From assembly GCF_004193175.1 (NCBI RefSeq), contig NZ_SAUH01000001.1, positions 5,365,501 to 5,429,500 on the forward strand: a DNA stretch of 64,000 nucleotides, given 5' to 3'. A program made the position numbers and the translations under genes. This document shows, piece by piece, positions 18,689-27,411 of this stretch. Source of the stretch: Streptomyces sp. RFCAC02. GTDB taxonomy: Bacteria > Actinomycetota > Actinomycetes > Streptomycetales > Streptomycetaceae. Every line of letters begins with the position of its first letter. Within the stretch, counting starts at the first letter, position 1. Below the pieces are notes generated by a model, which worked only from the letters and a program-made list of their open reading frames with translations, was not told the DNA's origin and searched no databases.

Positions 18689-18955
18689 ATGCCGCACGTG
18701 CGCAAGACTCTCCTGTCCACCCGTACGCGGCGCTCGCGGCCCGTGACGCATCGCCCCTGGCCCGCCTGCGACGTGTGCCTCGGCCCGCTCTGGCCGGACA
18801 TCACGGCCGGCGGTGGCAGGCCCGCGTGGGTGTGCACCACGTGCGTGCGGCCCCGGGGCCGCTTCTGGCACCGGCACACGGGGCAGCGCTGCCCGTTCGG
18901 CTACCCGACGTCACTCGCCACCGACGCCGGCGGCGGCCTTCACATCTGCGCCTGA
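18689..18955 (+). CDS. Small CxxC-CxxC putative zinc-binding protein
   Basis: An 88-aa basic protein with two Cys pairs, CDVC and CTTC, about 20 residues apart, like a zinc ribbon, plus later single Cys residues. I do not recognise the family. The ORF overlaps the convergent TrmH-family gene by 16 bases at its end. It lacks a clear ribosome site, so it may be a chance frame; the paired Cys motifs are the main support. Confidence 0.45.
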   Translation: MPHVRKTLLSTRTRRSRPVTHRPWPACDVCLGPLWPDITAGGGRPAWVCTTCVRPRGRFWHRHTGQRCPFGYPTSLATDAGGGLHICA

Positions 18956-19785
18956 GCCGCCGGGGCGCCGGCGCGCGCCCGCTGGCGCGCGGCCTCGTAG
19001 AGCATGACGCTGGCGGCGCTCGCCGCGTTCAGCGAACTCGCCGAGCCCGTCATGGGGATGCGCACCAGGACGTCGCACCGTTCGCGCCACGCGGCGCTCA
19101 GGCCGGCCGTCTCGTTCCCGATCACGAGGAGGACGGGGCCGGTCAGATCGAAGTCGGCCGCCTCCGCGCTGCCGTGCTCGTCGGTGCCGACGACGGTGAC
19201 CCGCTGCCCGCGCCCGCCGGCGGCGTCGAGCCATGCCCCGACCTCGCGCAGCCCGGGCGCGCGCACGACGGGCAGCGCGAACAGCGAACCCGTGCTCGCC
19301 CGTACGCACTTCGGGTCGTACACGTCCGCCGCGTGTCCCGTCACGACGACGCCGTGCGCGCCGAACGAATCGGCGGACCGGATGATCGTTCCGATGTTCC
19401 CGGGGCTGCTCGGGCGGTCGAAGACGACTCCGAGGAAGTCGGGACCGATCGGAACGCGACGCAGTTCGTCGTCGGGGAGTGAGGCGACGGCGATCAGCTC
19501 GGGGACGCCCTCGTCCTTCTCTCCGAGCTCCGCGAGGAGGTCGGGGGCCATGGCGATCTTCTCGGCGCGCACCTCGCGCAGCAGGTCGCGAGCCCATGCG
19601 CTGGGGGAGCGCGCCGGGTCGAACAGGAGCGCGCGGAGGGGCCAGCCGTGCTCGACGGCCTGCGTGATCGGCCGCACTCCCTGGATGAGGAACTCCCGTT
19701 CACGCTGCCGTGTCCTGCGGTTCGACAATTCCGCAAGCCACTGCTGAAACCGGGCATTTCTGGTCGTAATCCGCTGGGCCGCCAC
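18940..19785 (-). CDS. TrmH/SpoU family RNA 2'-O-methyltransferase
   Basis: A 281-aa protein with an N-terminal substrate-binding domain (TTRNARFQQW) and a C-terminal SPOUT domain. The three SpoU motifs are present: NIGTIIRSADSFGA, VIGNETAGLS and IPMTGSASSLNAASAASV. It transfers a methyl group from SAM to a ribose in rRNA or tRNA; the exact nucleotide is unknown. The GTG at 19785 (VAAQRITTRN) is chosen as the first residue of clear homology; a GTG 9 bases upstream is possible. No good Shine-Dalgarno is visible for either. Confidence 0.9.
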   Translation of the reverse strand: MAAQRITTRNARFQQWLAELSNRRTRQREREFLIQGVRPITQAVEHGWPLRALLFDPARSPSAWARDLLREVRAEKIAMAPDLLAELGEKDEGVPELIAVASLPDDELRRVPIGPDFLGVVFDRPSSPGNIGTIIRSADSFGAHGVVVTGHAADVYDPKCVRASTGSLFALPVVRAPGLREVGAWLDAAGGRGQRVTVVGTDEHGSAEAADFDLTGPVLLVIGNETAGLSAAWRERCDVLVRIPMTGSASSLNAASAASVMLYEAARQRARAGAPAAQAQM

Positions 19786-20188
19786 GATCAGCACACTACA
19801 CCGACAGTGACGACGCCCCGCCGGGCAGCCGGGGTCGACCGGTGCACCCGGAGTCCTGCGGCTGTCCACCTTGAGCCGGCCGGCAGCGTGCTCAGGCGGT
19901 TCCGCTGGCGATGCCACCACGGTGCGCCCGTACGTCAGCGAGGCCGTTTCTCTCACGCGAGTTCCGGTGGCAGGCCGACTTGTGCACAGGCGCGGTCGGT
20001 GAGTTCCTGCACCGGCGCCGTCTTCGCCCGCGCATACCCACCCGGTGCCGTGCCGGCTGCGACCGACTTCGCCGGCAGCACCCTCACCCTTCGCATGCGC
20101 CCGCACACGGAAGGCGTCTGCGGTGGGGTGGGCGGGGGTAGAGTGGACCGGCTGACGGTTCGGATCGGGGGCGGAGGGGGGAGCGGGC
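19786..20188. other. Divergent intergenic region (trmH-like / CGNR gene)
   Basis: About 400 bases without a convincing gene. It must hold the divergent promoters of the TrmH-like and CGNR genes; TAGAGT at 20139-20144 is a plausible -10 element for the latter. Small ORFs here have no family motif or ribosome site. Confidence 0.5.
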
Positions 20189-20794
20189 GTGGCGCGATAC
20201 CTGGCGCTCGAACTGGCCTGCACCATACGCCACGACGGGCAGGGCGGCATCGCCGACGACCTGCTCACACCGGGAGGTCTGACCCGCTGGGTGCGGGAGC
20301 GCGCCGACCTGCTTCCGATGGCGGACGACGGCACGGGTTTCCTCGCCGACGACGTCCTGCGCGGCGAGGTCGTCGCGTTGCGGCAGGCCGTGCGGGCACT
20401 CTTCGCGCGGGCCGTGCGGCCGGGGCCGCCGAGTCCGGCCGATGCCCACCGCCTGCTCCCGCCGGAGCAGGCCCTCCACCGGCTCAACGCCGCCGCCGCC
20501 CGCGCACCGGTCACGGTCGCGCTGGAATGGCCCGGGGACGCGGCACCGGCCACCCGCACGGTCGAGGTGGACGCGGCACCGGACGCGCGGCTCGTCGCCC
20601 ACCTCGCACGGGCCTCCATCGATTTCCTCGCCGGACCGCAGCGCGAACGCCTGCGCGCCTGCACCGCCCCGCGCTGCGTGCGCTACTTCGTGAAGGAGCA
20701 CGGCCGGCAGGAGTGGTGCAAGCCGTCCTGCGGAAACCGCGCGAGGGCGGCCCGCCACTACCGCCGTGCAAGGGGCGGATCCACCGGCGCCTGA
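20189..20794 (+). CDS. CGNR zinc-finger / ABATE domain putative regulator
   Basis: A 201-aa protein. The N-terminal ABATE-type stress-sensing-like domain (ALELACTIRHDG, then LTRWVRERADLLP) is followed by a C-terminal CGNR zinc finger, with C-x4-C (CTAPRC), RYFVKEHGRQEWC and SCGNRARAARHYRR. These proteins are presumed DNA-binding stress regulators. The start is GTG 20189 with the purine run GGAGGGGGGAG upstream. It is monocistronic, with no partner gene nearby. Confidence 0.88.
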   Translation: MARYLALELACTIRHDGQGGIADDLLTPGGLTRWVRERADLLPMADDGTGFLADDVLRGEVVALRQAVRALFARAVRPGPPSPADAHRLLPPEQALHRLNAAAARAPVTVALEWPGDAAPATRTVEVDAAPDARLVAHLARASIDFLAGPQRERLRACTAPRCVRYFVKEHGRQEWCKPSCGNRARAARHYRRARGGSTGA

Positions 20795-20921
20795 CCCACT
20801 CGCCACAGCTAGCTGCCCAACACATGGCCGGCGACTGCTTCAGTGGCACTCTCAGGCCGGGGAACGTCCCGCGCCGGCCGAGCGCTCGGACGGCCATACC
20901 GTCGGCGGATGCCGCTCCGGC

Positions 20922-21164
20922 TCAGTTGTCGTACTCCTCGACCTCGCGCGGCGGGCGCATGGCGGCGTCGTCGGGGTTGTCGCCGAACTCGTCCCTGGCA
21001 CGGCGCTGGCGCAGCAGGTCCCAGCACTGGTCGAGCTGGACCTCGACGGCCGCGAGGCGGGCACGTTCCGCCTCCTGCAGCCCCTGGCCCACGGAGCGGT
21101 CACGGAGCGCCCGCTCTTCCGAGACCAGTGCACCGACACGGGCGAAGATGTCCTTGTCGTCCAT
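20922..21164 (-). CDS. DUF2630 family protein
   Basis: An 80-aa acidic, helical, cytoplasmic protein: ARVGALVSEERAL, then LQEAERARLAAVEVQLDQCWDLLRQRRARDEFG. This matches the DUF2630 pattern and usual size. The function is unknown. The ATG at 21164 is the only good start. Confidence 0.88.
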   Translation of the reverse strand: MDDKDIFARVGALVSEERALRDRSVGQGLQEAERARLAAVEVQLDQCWDLLRQRRARDEFGDNPDDAAMRPPREVEEYDN

Positions 21165-21255
21165 TACGCCAGGCTAGTCCGGCATGCGGCCCCCGGCCAT
21201 TCGGCATTCGGTGCGCGAAGTCTTGACGTGTGAATGACATGGTGCGTTCATTCCC

Positions 21256-21269
21256 TGGGAGCGCTCCCA
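21256..21269. promoter_or_regulatory. CebR-type operator upstream of the mannanase gene
   Basis: Perfect palindrome TGGGAGCGCTCCCA, identical to the well-known CebR (LacI-family) box of streptomycete cellulolytic genes, 45 bases before the mannanase ATG. Cello-oligosaccharides relieve CebR repression in known systems. An identical site occurs at 28121-28134. Confidence 0.9.
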
Positions 21270-21314
21270 ACTTAGTTCGGTTGGGTAAGTTTCGCCATCT
21301 CTCCTGGAGCCGCC

Positions 21315-22997
21315 ATGAGATTGCCACCCCTCACACGCCTCGGACGCCGTGCCGCCACCGCCGCGGCGGCGGTCGTCGGCCTCCTCTTCTCGTCGCTCGC
21401 CCTCGCCCCGGCCGGACAGGCGGCCGCCCCCGCGGAGGACGCCCCGATCAGTGCCGCCGCCACCGGCTTCCACATCGAGAACGGCCGGCTGGTGGAGGCC
21501 AACGGCAACGATTTCGTGATGCGCGGAGTCAACCACGCCCACGCCTGGTACCCGAACGAGACCGACTCGTTCGCCGATATCAAGGCCATGGGGGCCAACA
21601 CGGTGCGCGTCGTCCTCGGCAGCGGCCAGCGCTGGGGGCCGAACAGCGCCTCGGACGTGTCCAACGTCATCAGCCTGTGCAAGCAGAACCGCCTCATCTG
21701 TGTGCTGGAGGTCCACGACACCACCGGCTACGGCGAGGAGGGGGCCGCCGCCACCCTGGACCAGGCCGCGAACTACTGGATCAGCATCCAGAGCGCCCTG
21801 CAGGGCCAGGAGGAGTACGTCATCCTCAACATCGGCAACGAGCCCTGGGGCAACACCAACTACACGGGCTGGACCGCCGCGACGCAGAACGCGATCAGCA
21901 AGCTGCGCAACGCGGGCTTCGACCACACGCTCATGGTCGACGCGCCCAACTGGGGCCAGGACTGGACCGGCACCATGCGGGACAACGCGCAGGCCGTGTT
22001 CGACTCCGACCCGGACGCCAACACGATCTTCTCGGTCCACATGTACGGCGTGTACGACACGGCGGCGGAGGTCCAGTCGTACCTGAACACCTTCGTCGAC
22101 GCCGGTCTGCCGATCCTCGTGGGCGAGTTCGGCTTCAACCACTCGGACGGCAACCCGGACGAGGACGCCATCATGGCCACGACCGAGCAGCTCGGCCTCG
22201 GCTACCTGGGCTGGTCGTGGAGCGGCAACGGAGGCGGCGTCGAATACCTGGACCTCGTGACATCGTTCGACCCGGCGCAGCTCACGTCGTGGGGGCAGCG
22301 GCTGTTCAACGGTGCCAACGGCATCGCCGCCACGTCGGAGGAGGCCGAGGTCTACGGCGGGGGCGGCGACCCGGGTGACACGCAGGCCCCCACTGCCCCC
22401 GGCACACCGAGCGCCTCCGGCGTGACGTCGACCTCCGTCGCGCTGTCCTGGTCCGCAGCCACCGACAACGTCGGCGTCACCGGCTACGACGTCGTCCGGG
22501 TGAACGGCTCCACCGAGACGGTCGTCGCGTCCTCGACCGGTACGGGCGTCACGGTCTCCGGGCTTGCCGCCGACACGTCGTACACGTTCGCGGTCTATGC
22601 GAAGGACGCCGCCGGAAATCGTTCCACCCGGTCCGGGACCGTCGCGGTCACCACCGCGTCGGGCGGAACGCCGGGCGCGTCGTGCGGTGTTGCCTATGAC
22701 GTGATCGGCGACTGGGGGAGCGGCTTCCAGGGACAGATAACGATCCACAACACCGGCACCTCGCCGATCAGCGGGTGGAGCCTCGGCTTCGGCTTCGCCA
22801 ACGGGCAGGGCATCAGCAACATGTGGGGCGGCTCGCCCGCGCAGAGCGGGGGAACGGTCACCGTGACCCCGGCGTCCTACACCTCCACCATCCCGGCCGG
22901 CGGCTCGGTCACCATCGGGTTCACCGCGTCCAGGGGCTCGACCAACAGTGAGCCGGCGGCGTTCACCCTGAGCGGCGGCACGTGCCAGACGCTCTGA
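21315..22997 (+). CDS. Secreted GH5 beta-mannanase with FN3 and CBM2 domains
   Basis: A 560-aa modular secreted enzyme. It has a signal peptide (about residues 1-37, ending AGQAAA) and a GH5 subfamily-8-like catalytic domain (about 50-340) with acid/base E176 in NIGNEPWGN and nucleophile E271 in LVGEFGF. A Gly/Asp linker, a fibronectin type III domain (about 355-445) and a C-terminal CBM2 (about 454-560, starting SCGVAYDV) with aromatic binding residues follow. It most likely hydrolyses beta-1,4-mannan and binds cellulose or mannan outside the cell. A perfect CebR box precedes it, so it is induced with cellulases. Confidence 0.92.
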   Translation: MRLPPLTRLGRRAATAAAAVVGLLFSSLALAPAGQAAAPAEDAPISAAATGFHIENGRLVEANGNDFVMRGVNHAHAWYPNETDSFADIKAMGANTVRVVLGSGQRWGPNSASDVSNVISLCKQNRLICVLEVHDTTGYGEEGAAATLDQAANYWISIQSALQGQEEYVILNIGNEPWGNTNYTGWTAATQNAISKLRNAGFDHTLMVDAPNWGQDWTGTMRDNAQAVFDSDPDANTIFSVHMYGVYDTAAEVQSYLNTFVDAGLPILVGEFGFNHSDGNPDEDAIMATTEQLGLGYLGWSWSGNGGGVEYLDLVTSFDPAQLTSWGQRLFNGANGIAATSEEAEVYGGGGDPGDTQAPTAPGTPSASGVTSTSVALSWSAATDNVGVTGYDVVRVNGSTETVVASSTGTGVTVSGLAADTSYTFAVYAKDAAGNRSTRSGTVAVTTASGGTPGASCGVAYDVIGDWGSGFQGQITIHNTGTSPISGWSLGFGFANGQGISNMWGGSPAQSGGTVTVTPASYTSTIPAGGSVTIGFTASRGSTNSEPAAFTLSGGTCQTL

Positions 22998-23029
22998 TCC
23001 GGAGCTGACGGCGCGCACCGCCCCGACAA

Positions 23030-23060
23030 CCGGTGGGGCCGCCGCGTGCGGTCCCACCGG
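23030..23060. terminator. Bidirectional hairpin terminator between mannanase and alditol oxidase
   Basis: CCGGTGGGGCCGC (23030-23042) pairs with GCGGTCCCACCGG (23048-23060): 13 bp with one G/T position and a 5-base loop, between two convergent stop codons. Confidence 0.7.
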
Positions 23061-23077
23061 CCGTCCGGCGGTGCGTG

Positions 23078-24346
23078 TCAGCCGAGCAGCGCGTCCACGT
23101 GCTCGTTGCGGAAGCGGCCCTGAGGGTCGAGCGAACGGGCGAGCGCGCGGAAGTCGTCCATGTGCGGGTAGCGGGCGGCGATGTCCTCGGGGCGCGCCGT
23201 GGTCAGCTTCCCCCAGTGCGGACGGGCGCCGAGCGGCCACAGTCGTTCCTCCACGGCGGCGAGGACCGGCGTCACCGCGGCCGGGTCCAGGACCCAGGTG
23301 AAGTGGAGGCCGACCGAGTCACGGCCCTGCGCCGGGCTCAGCCACATGTCGTCCGCGGCGATCGTCCGCACCTCCGACACCTGGAGGACGGGTGCCAGGA
23401 GGCCGCCGAGCGCCCGGAGCTCGGCAAACGCCGCGGGCGCCGCCGCACGCGGCACGAACAGCTCCGACTGCAGTTCCTCGCCACGGCTCGGCGTGAACTC
23501 CGCGCGGAAGTGCGGCAGCCGCTCGAGCCACGGTCCCGGGACGCCCTCCTGCCGCGTGCAGTAGTCCGCCGGCATCCCCGCGATCGGGTGCCACTGGCCG
23601 CGCGCCGGGGTGCCGCCGAGCCAGGCGTCGCCGGGGTGCCCGGTGCCGTCCTGGTCGACGCGCCGCTTGAGCCACACCGTGCCGCGGCCGCCGGCCCAGT
23701 CGGTGAAGGTGCTCACGCTGTACGCGGCGCCCGTCACCTCGTCGAAGCCGTCGGCCACGGCGTCGAGAGGTACATCGTTGTACACCCACTGCGCGACATC
23801 GAAGGACGGCTCGATGTCGAGCGTCAGGGCGGTGACGGCGCCGAGCGCGCCCAGGTTCACCACCGCGCCGGGGAACCGGCCGGGATCGGCGGACCGGTCG
23901 ATCCGCACCAGGTCGCCCTCCGGGCCGACCAGCTCGACGGCGGCGACGGACGCCGCCAGGCCGCGCTGGCCGTCGCCCGAGCCGTGCGTCCCGGTGGCTA
24001 CGGACCCGGCCACGGAGATGTGCGGCAGGGACGCCATGTTGGCGAGCGCGAATCCAGCCTCCTGGAGCGCGGCCGCGACCTCGGCGTACCGCAGCCCGGC
24101 GCTCACGGTGACCGTGCGGGCGTCCGGATCCACCTCGACGCGGCGGGGGAGCCCGTCGACGCGGACGAGATCGCCGTCGGTGTCGGCGATCCGGTTGAAC
24201 GAGTGACCCGTGCCGAGGACCCGCACCCGCCGGGCCGCCGCGACGACGCGCCGCAGCTCGTCCACCGAACCGGGACGGTGCAGCCGCTCGGCGGCGAAAG
24301 TGATGTTTCCTGCCCAGTTGTGCGCGGGGCTCCCGGTCGTCAGCAT
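23078..24346 (-). CDS. Alditol oxidase (AldO-like FAD enzyme)
   Basis: A 422-aa VAO-family flavoprotein. The FAD-linking His48 lies in GTGHSFN, followed by VDGLPRR and VATGTHGSG. The C-terminal D-arabinono-lactone-oxidase-type domain ends FRNEHVDALLG. Streptomyces AldO oxidises xylitol, sorbitol and similar polyols to aldoses with release of H2O2, and is of near-identical length. It is convergent with the mannanase gene. The start lies at the edge of the repeat-rich intergenic array; MLTTGSPAHNWAGN is the typical N-terminus. The peroxide might support the polysaccharide monooxygenase nearby, which is speculation. Confidence 0.88.
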   Translation of the reverse strand: MLTTGSPAHNWAGNITFAAERLHRPGSVDELRRVVAAARRVRVLGTGHSFNRIADTDGDLVRVDGLPRRVEVDPDARTVTVSAGLRYAEVAAALQEAGFALANMASLPHISVAGSVATGTHGSGDGQRGLAASVAAVELVGPEGDLVRIDRSADPGRFPGAVVNLGALGAVTALTLDIEPSFDVAQWVYNDVPLDAVADGFDEVTGAAYSVSTFTDWAGGRGTVWLKRRVDQDGTGHPGDAWLGGTPARGQWHPIAGMPADYCTRQEGVPGPWLERLPHFRAEFTPSRGEELQSELFVPRAAAPAAFAELRALGGLLAPVLQVSEVRTIAADDMWLSPAQGRDSVGLHFTWVLDPAAVTPVLAAVEERLWPLGARPHWGKLTTARPEDIAARYPHMDDFRALARSLDPQGRFRNEHVDALLG

Positions 24347-24466
24347 GCACCGACGGTAATACGGAAGTGTGTGCGACCGACAGAGGCCCAGGTCGGCGGC
24401 TCGGAGCCGATGCCTGTCGGGAGATGTCCGATCACGCAGCGTTTCCGGTGTCCTTCGCGGCGGCGT

Positions 24467-25410
24467 GGAACGTTGTACCGGGCTGTTGTGGCCCCGGGGC
24501 GGATGGTGGAGCGCGGTGGGGTGTATCGATCTACCTGCTCGTGCGGCGGCGCGGGGGAGGCCGATGCGCGGCCGTGCTGGTCGGCTGTGGTGACCAGGTG
24601 TGCGGGGGCCGGGGCGTGTGGCGCGGGACGGAAGGTTGTACCCACTGGTGCACCGGGCCGGGGCAGGCGGTGGCGGGCGGTTGCCGGGGTTGTGTGGTGC
24701 GGGCGGTGGAGGGGTTCCCCGGTTGGTGAGGTGGGCCGGGGCGGGTGGTGGCCGCGGGGCGGGTGTATCGATCTACGGGCTCGTCCGGCAGTGAACGGGG
24801 TTGGTGGTGAGGTGGTTGCCGGGGCGTGTGGCGCGGGAGGTGGATCGTTTTCCAAGTCCGTGTGCGGCTGGGGCAGGTGGTGGCGACGCGGTGGTGTATC
24901 GATGTATCTGCCTGTCCGGGATCTGGGGTCCGGCGCGCGGGGGAGCCGGGGCGTGGCTGTGGCTGGTCGGGCGCGGCGGCGGGGTGTGAGGTGGTTTGCG
25001 GGGGTTGTGTGGTGCGGGCGGTGGGAGGTTTCCCGGTTGGTGAGCGGGGTTGGGGCGGGTGGTGGCCGTGGGGGCGGGGTGTATCGCTCCACCTGCTCGT
25101 GAGGGCGGTGGTGAGGTGGTTGCCGGGGTTGTGCCGCGCGGGTGGTGGAGCGTTTTCCCGGGCTGCTGTGATTCGGGTGGGGGGATGGCCTCATCGTCAG
25201 GTGTATCGATGCACCTGCCTGGCTGGCTGGCGGCGCGGGGGTGGGAGGTGTGTGGGTGTGCTGATGGGGTCCGGTGGCCGTGCGGAAGCAGCACGATGCG
25301 GTGTATCGATGTACCTGCTCGTCCGGAGGTGTGGGTGGTGCGTGGCCGCCGGACGGTGCGGCGGCCGGGGGACGCGCGGCCTGGGTGGTGGAACGTTCTC
25401 CCGGTCCGCG
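24467..25410. repeat. Degenerate, G-skewed intergenic repeat array with six GTGTATCG boxes
   Basis: Six copies of a box with consensus GGTGTATCGATSTACCTGC start at about 24521, 24763, 24894, 25079, 25201 and 25301. Spacings are 242, 131, 185, 122 and 100 bases. Ahead of most boxes is a second conserved block, roughly GGTTGCCGGGGTTGTGTGGTG then GTGGAnCGTTTTCCCGG; copies begin near 24680, 24811, 24992 and 25114, with partial ones near 24467, 24630 and 25380. The box core ATCGAT is palindromic, and at 25200-25217 symmetry extends to 18 bp with one mismatch. The + strand is extremely G-rich (bases 25021-25080: 37 G, 8 C by my count). No ORF here has protein-like composition. It lies between two divergent genes. 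I do not recognise the family. Confidence 0.75.
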
Positions 25411-25593
25411 AGCCGGGCCGAAAACGACCGAAAGAGCACCCGTGCGCGGAGTGCGCCCCGCTCGTCGCGCTGTGATGGGCCATCCCGACCCCCGGCGTCC
25501 GCCGCACGGCTCCGGTCAGGCCCGGGCGTCCGCCCCCGCGCCTCGCCGTCCGTCGGCGCGCGCCCGACGAGACCGCGACAGGAGCAGCCCGCC

Positions 25594-26352
25594 ATGACCG
25601 ACCGCCCGACCCACGACTCGCCGTGGGTGCGCCGTTTCCACCCCGAGGGCCGAGACAGTCGCGTACGCCTCATCTGCCTGCCGCACGCGGGGGGATCCGC
25701 CAGCTTCTTCTTCCCGTTCTCGCAGGACCTCGCCCGCAGCGCGGACGTCCTGGCCGTCCAGTACCCGGGGCGGCAGGACCGGCTGGAGGAACCGCCCGTC
25801 GCGTCCGTGCCCGAGCTGGCCGATGCCCTGACGGAGGCGCTCCTGCCGTACGCCGACCGCCCCCTCGCGTTCTTCGGACACAGCATGGGCGCGGCGCTCG
25901 CCTTCGAGATCGCCCGCCGGTTCGAACGCGACAAGGGCCTCGTGGCGGCCGCGCTCATCGTCTCGGGACGCCGCGCCCCCGGGACGCACCGTGCCGAGGC
26001 CCTCCACCTGCGCGACGACGACGCCATCGTCGCCGAGATCACGTCCCTCGCCGGCACGGACTCCCGCGTCCTCGGCGACAAGGAACTGCTGCGCCTCGTG
26101 CTCCCCGCCATCCGTGCCGACTACCGGGCCATCGAGACGTACGTGTACACGCCGGGCCCGCCGCTGTCCTGCCCCGTGCACGTCCTGACCGGGACGGACG
26201 ACCCCAAGGTGGGCGCCGCCGAGGCGGAGGCGTGGCGGGACGCGACGGCGGGCCCGTTCACGCTGCGGCGGTACGACGGCGGGCACTTCTTCGTCAGCAG
26301 GCACCGGCAGGAGGTGGTCCGCGTGATCGAAGGGCTCCTGGCCGCGGCCTGA
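25594..26352 (+). CDS. Orphan type II thioesterase (TEII, alpha/beta hydrolase)
   Basis: A 252-aa thioesterase II protein. LPHAGGSASFF comes near the N-terminus, nucleophile S97 in FGHSMGAALA, an Asp in LTGTDDPK, and a His in YDGGHFFV. Such enzymes remove aberrant acyl groups from PKS/NRPS carrier proteins. No PKS or NRPS gene is in the window, so it is an orphan or serves a distant cluster. The ATG at 25594 has AGGAG about 11 bases upstream; the frame is open further upstream through the repeat array, but that sequence is not protein-like. Confidence 0.9.
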   Translation: MTDRPTHDSPWVRRFHPEGRDSRVRLICLPHAGGSASFFFPFSQDLARSADVLAVQYPGRQDRLEEPPVASVPELADALTEALLPYADRPLAFFGHSMGAALAFEIARRFERDKGLVAAALIVSGRRAPGTHRAEALHLRDDDAIVAEITSLAGTDSRVLGDKELLRLVLPAIRADYRAIETYVYTPGPPLSCPVHVLTGTDDPKVGAAEAEAWRDATAGPFTLRRYDGGHFFVSRHRQEVVRVIEGLLAAA

Positions 26353-26370
26353 CGAACGTCCGACGCCGGT

Positions 26371-26400
26371 GCCCCACCGGACAGCGCGGCCAGGTGGGGC
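26371..26400. terminator. Hairpin after the thioesterase gene
   Basis: GCCCCACC (26371-26378) pairs with GGTGGGGC (26393-26400), with a 14-base loop, 18 bases after the stop codon. The rest of the gap to 26580 shows no clear feature. Confidence 0.55.
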
Positions 26401-26580
26401 GGTCGGCGACGCTCGGGCCAGTGCGGGCACGCGCTCCCCGTCCAGCGCGGAGGAGCGGGGCCGACCCACTCCACGCAGGACGACGATGTGGAGCTTCGAG
26501 GGGTGGTCGGCCCGTCACGTGCGATATGCCTTGCCGCCTGGAGCCGTATGGGCCGCCGGGAACGGCGTTCGTGCCGGTTC

Positions 26581-27114
26581 CTACCCACGTGTGCGGCGGC
26601 GGTAGTAGTGCGCTGTGACGACGGCCAGCAGCGGTCCCCACGCAATCATCGGCACGTAGCAGATGGTCATCACCCACTCTCCCCACGGGGTGATCGCCAT
26701 GTCCGAGTGCAGTGTCGTCCACACGAAGAGCACCCCGTAGACCGTGCAGGCGAGCGCGCCCAGCGCCGCGGGTATGGCGGCGGCGAGCACGGGGATGCGG
26801 CGCCCGCGCAGAAAAGGTATCCACCGCGGCCATGTCTCGCCCCACGGCCTCACCAGCCCCAGCGTCAGGAAAGCCAGCGCCTCCTGCAGCACGGACAGCA
26901 GCGGCACGACGAGGTACCCCCAGCCCGGGATGAGCATCGCGTCGTACTCGGACTCGGCGAGCCCCAGCGGAACGCCGATCACCACGGCGAACCGCCACAG
27001 CGCCGACGGCATCGATGTCCACAGGACCGCGGCCGCCGCGCGCCGTGCCCATGGGGGGACGGGCGCGGTGGTCGTGTGACGTGCGGGGGTGGTCGGCAGT
27101 GCGCTGGTGGTCAT
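26581..27114 (-). CDS. Four-helix membrane protein, unrecognised
   Basis: A 177-aa protein with about four hydrophobic helices (about residues 35-55, 66-90, 108-135 and 145-168) and a Thr/Pro-rich cytoplasmic N-terminus. I do not recognise the family and no catalytic motif is visible. The ATG at 27114 is preferred because GAGGGAG lies about 9 bases upstream. It is downstream of, but separated by two hairpins from, the polysaccharide monooxygenase gene. Confidence 0.65.
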   Translation of the reverse strand: MTTSALPTTPARHTTTAPVPPWARRAAAAVLWTSMPSALWRFAVVIGVPLGLAESEYDAMLIPGWGYLVVPLLSVLQEALAFLTLGLVRPWGETWPRWIPFLRGRRIPVLAAAIPAALGALACTVYGVLFVWTTLHSDMAITPWGEWVMTICYVPMIAWGPLLAVVTAHYYRRRTRG

Positions 27115-27335
27115 GGGACCGGCTCCCTCTGGGCGGACTGATCGCGTCATCCCGGAGGCTGTCACGCGTGCTCGCGCGGCCACATCGGTCCACAGGGGAG
27201 AGCGGGTCCGTCTTCGGACGCATGGGTTCGAAGGGGGAGTCGGACCGTGGAGTCAGGAGCCGTCATACCCCGGTCGCAGCTCGCGCGCCGGATGGCACGC
27301 GCCGTTCGCACGGTCGAGCGCCCGCGGGCCGGCGT

Positions 27336-27364
27336 GACCGGCGCGGGCAGCCGGAGCGCCGGTC
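27336..27364 (-). terminator. Second hairpin downstream of the AA10 gene
   Basis: GACCGGCGC (27336-27344) pairs perfectly with GCGCCGGTC (27356-27364). It forms a tandem with the hairpin at 27373-27403. Confidence 0.6.
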
Positions 27365-27372
27365 ACATCACG

Positions 27373-27403
27373 GGCCGGGCCGGCGGGCGGTGCCGGCCCG
27401 GCC
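27373..27403 (-). terminator. Hairpin terminator directly after the AA10 gene
   Basis: GGCCGGGCCGGC (27373-27384) pairs with GCCGGCCCGGCC (27392-27403), a perfect 12-bp stem 9 bases beyond the stop codon. Confidence 0.75.
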
Positions 27404-27411
27404 GGTCCCCG

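Noticed and set aside
24340..25194. Long minus-strand ORF of about 284 codons through the repeat array, and similar plus-strand ORFs
   Set aside because: Composition is dominated by Pro, His, Thr and Arg or their frame equivalents, with no domain or ribosome site. The open frames follow from the high GC and skew.
24467..25410. CRISPR array
   Set aside because: Repeat copies are degenerate, spacing varies from 100 to 242 bases, spacers themselves share sequence, and no cas gene is near.
24826..25593. N-terminal extension of the thioesterase into the repeat array
   Set aside because: The extension is not protein-like, and the family start with AGGAG is at 25594.
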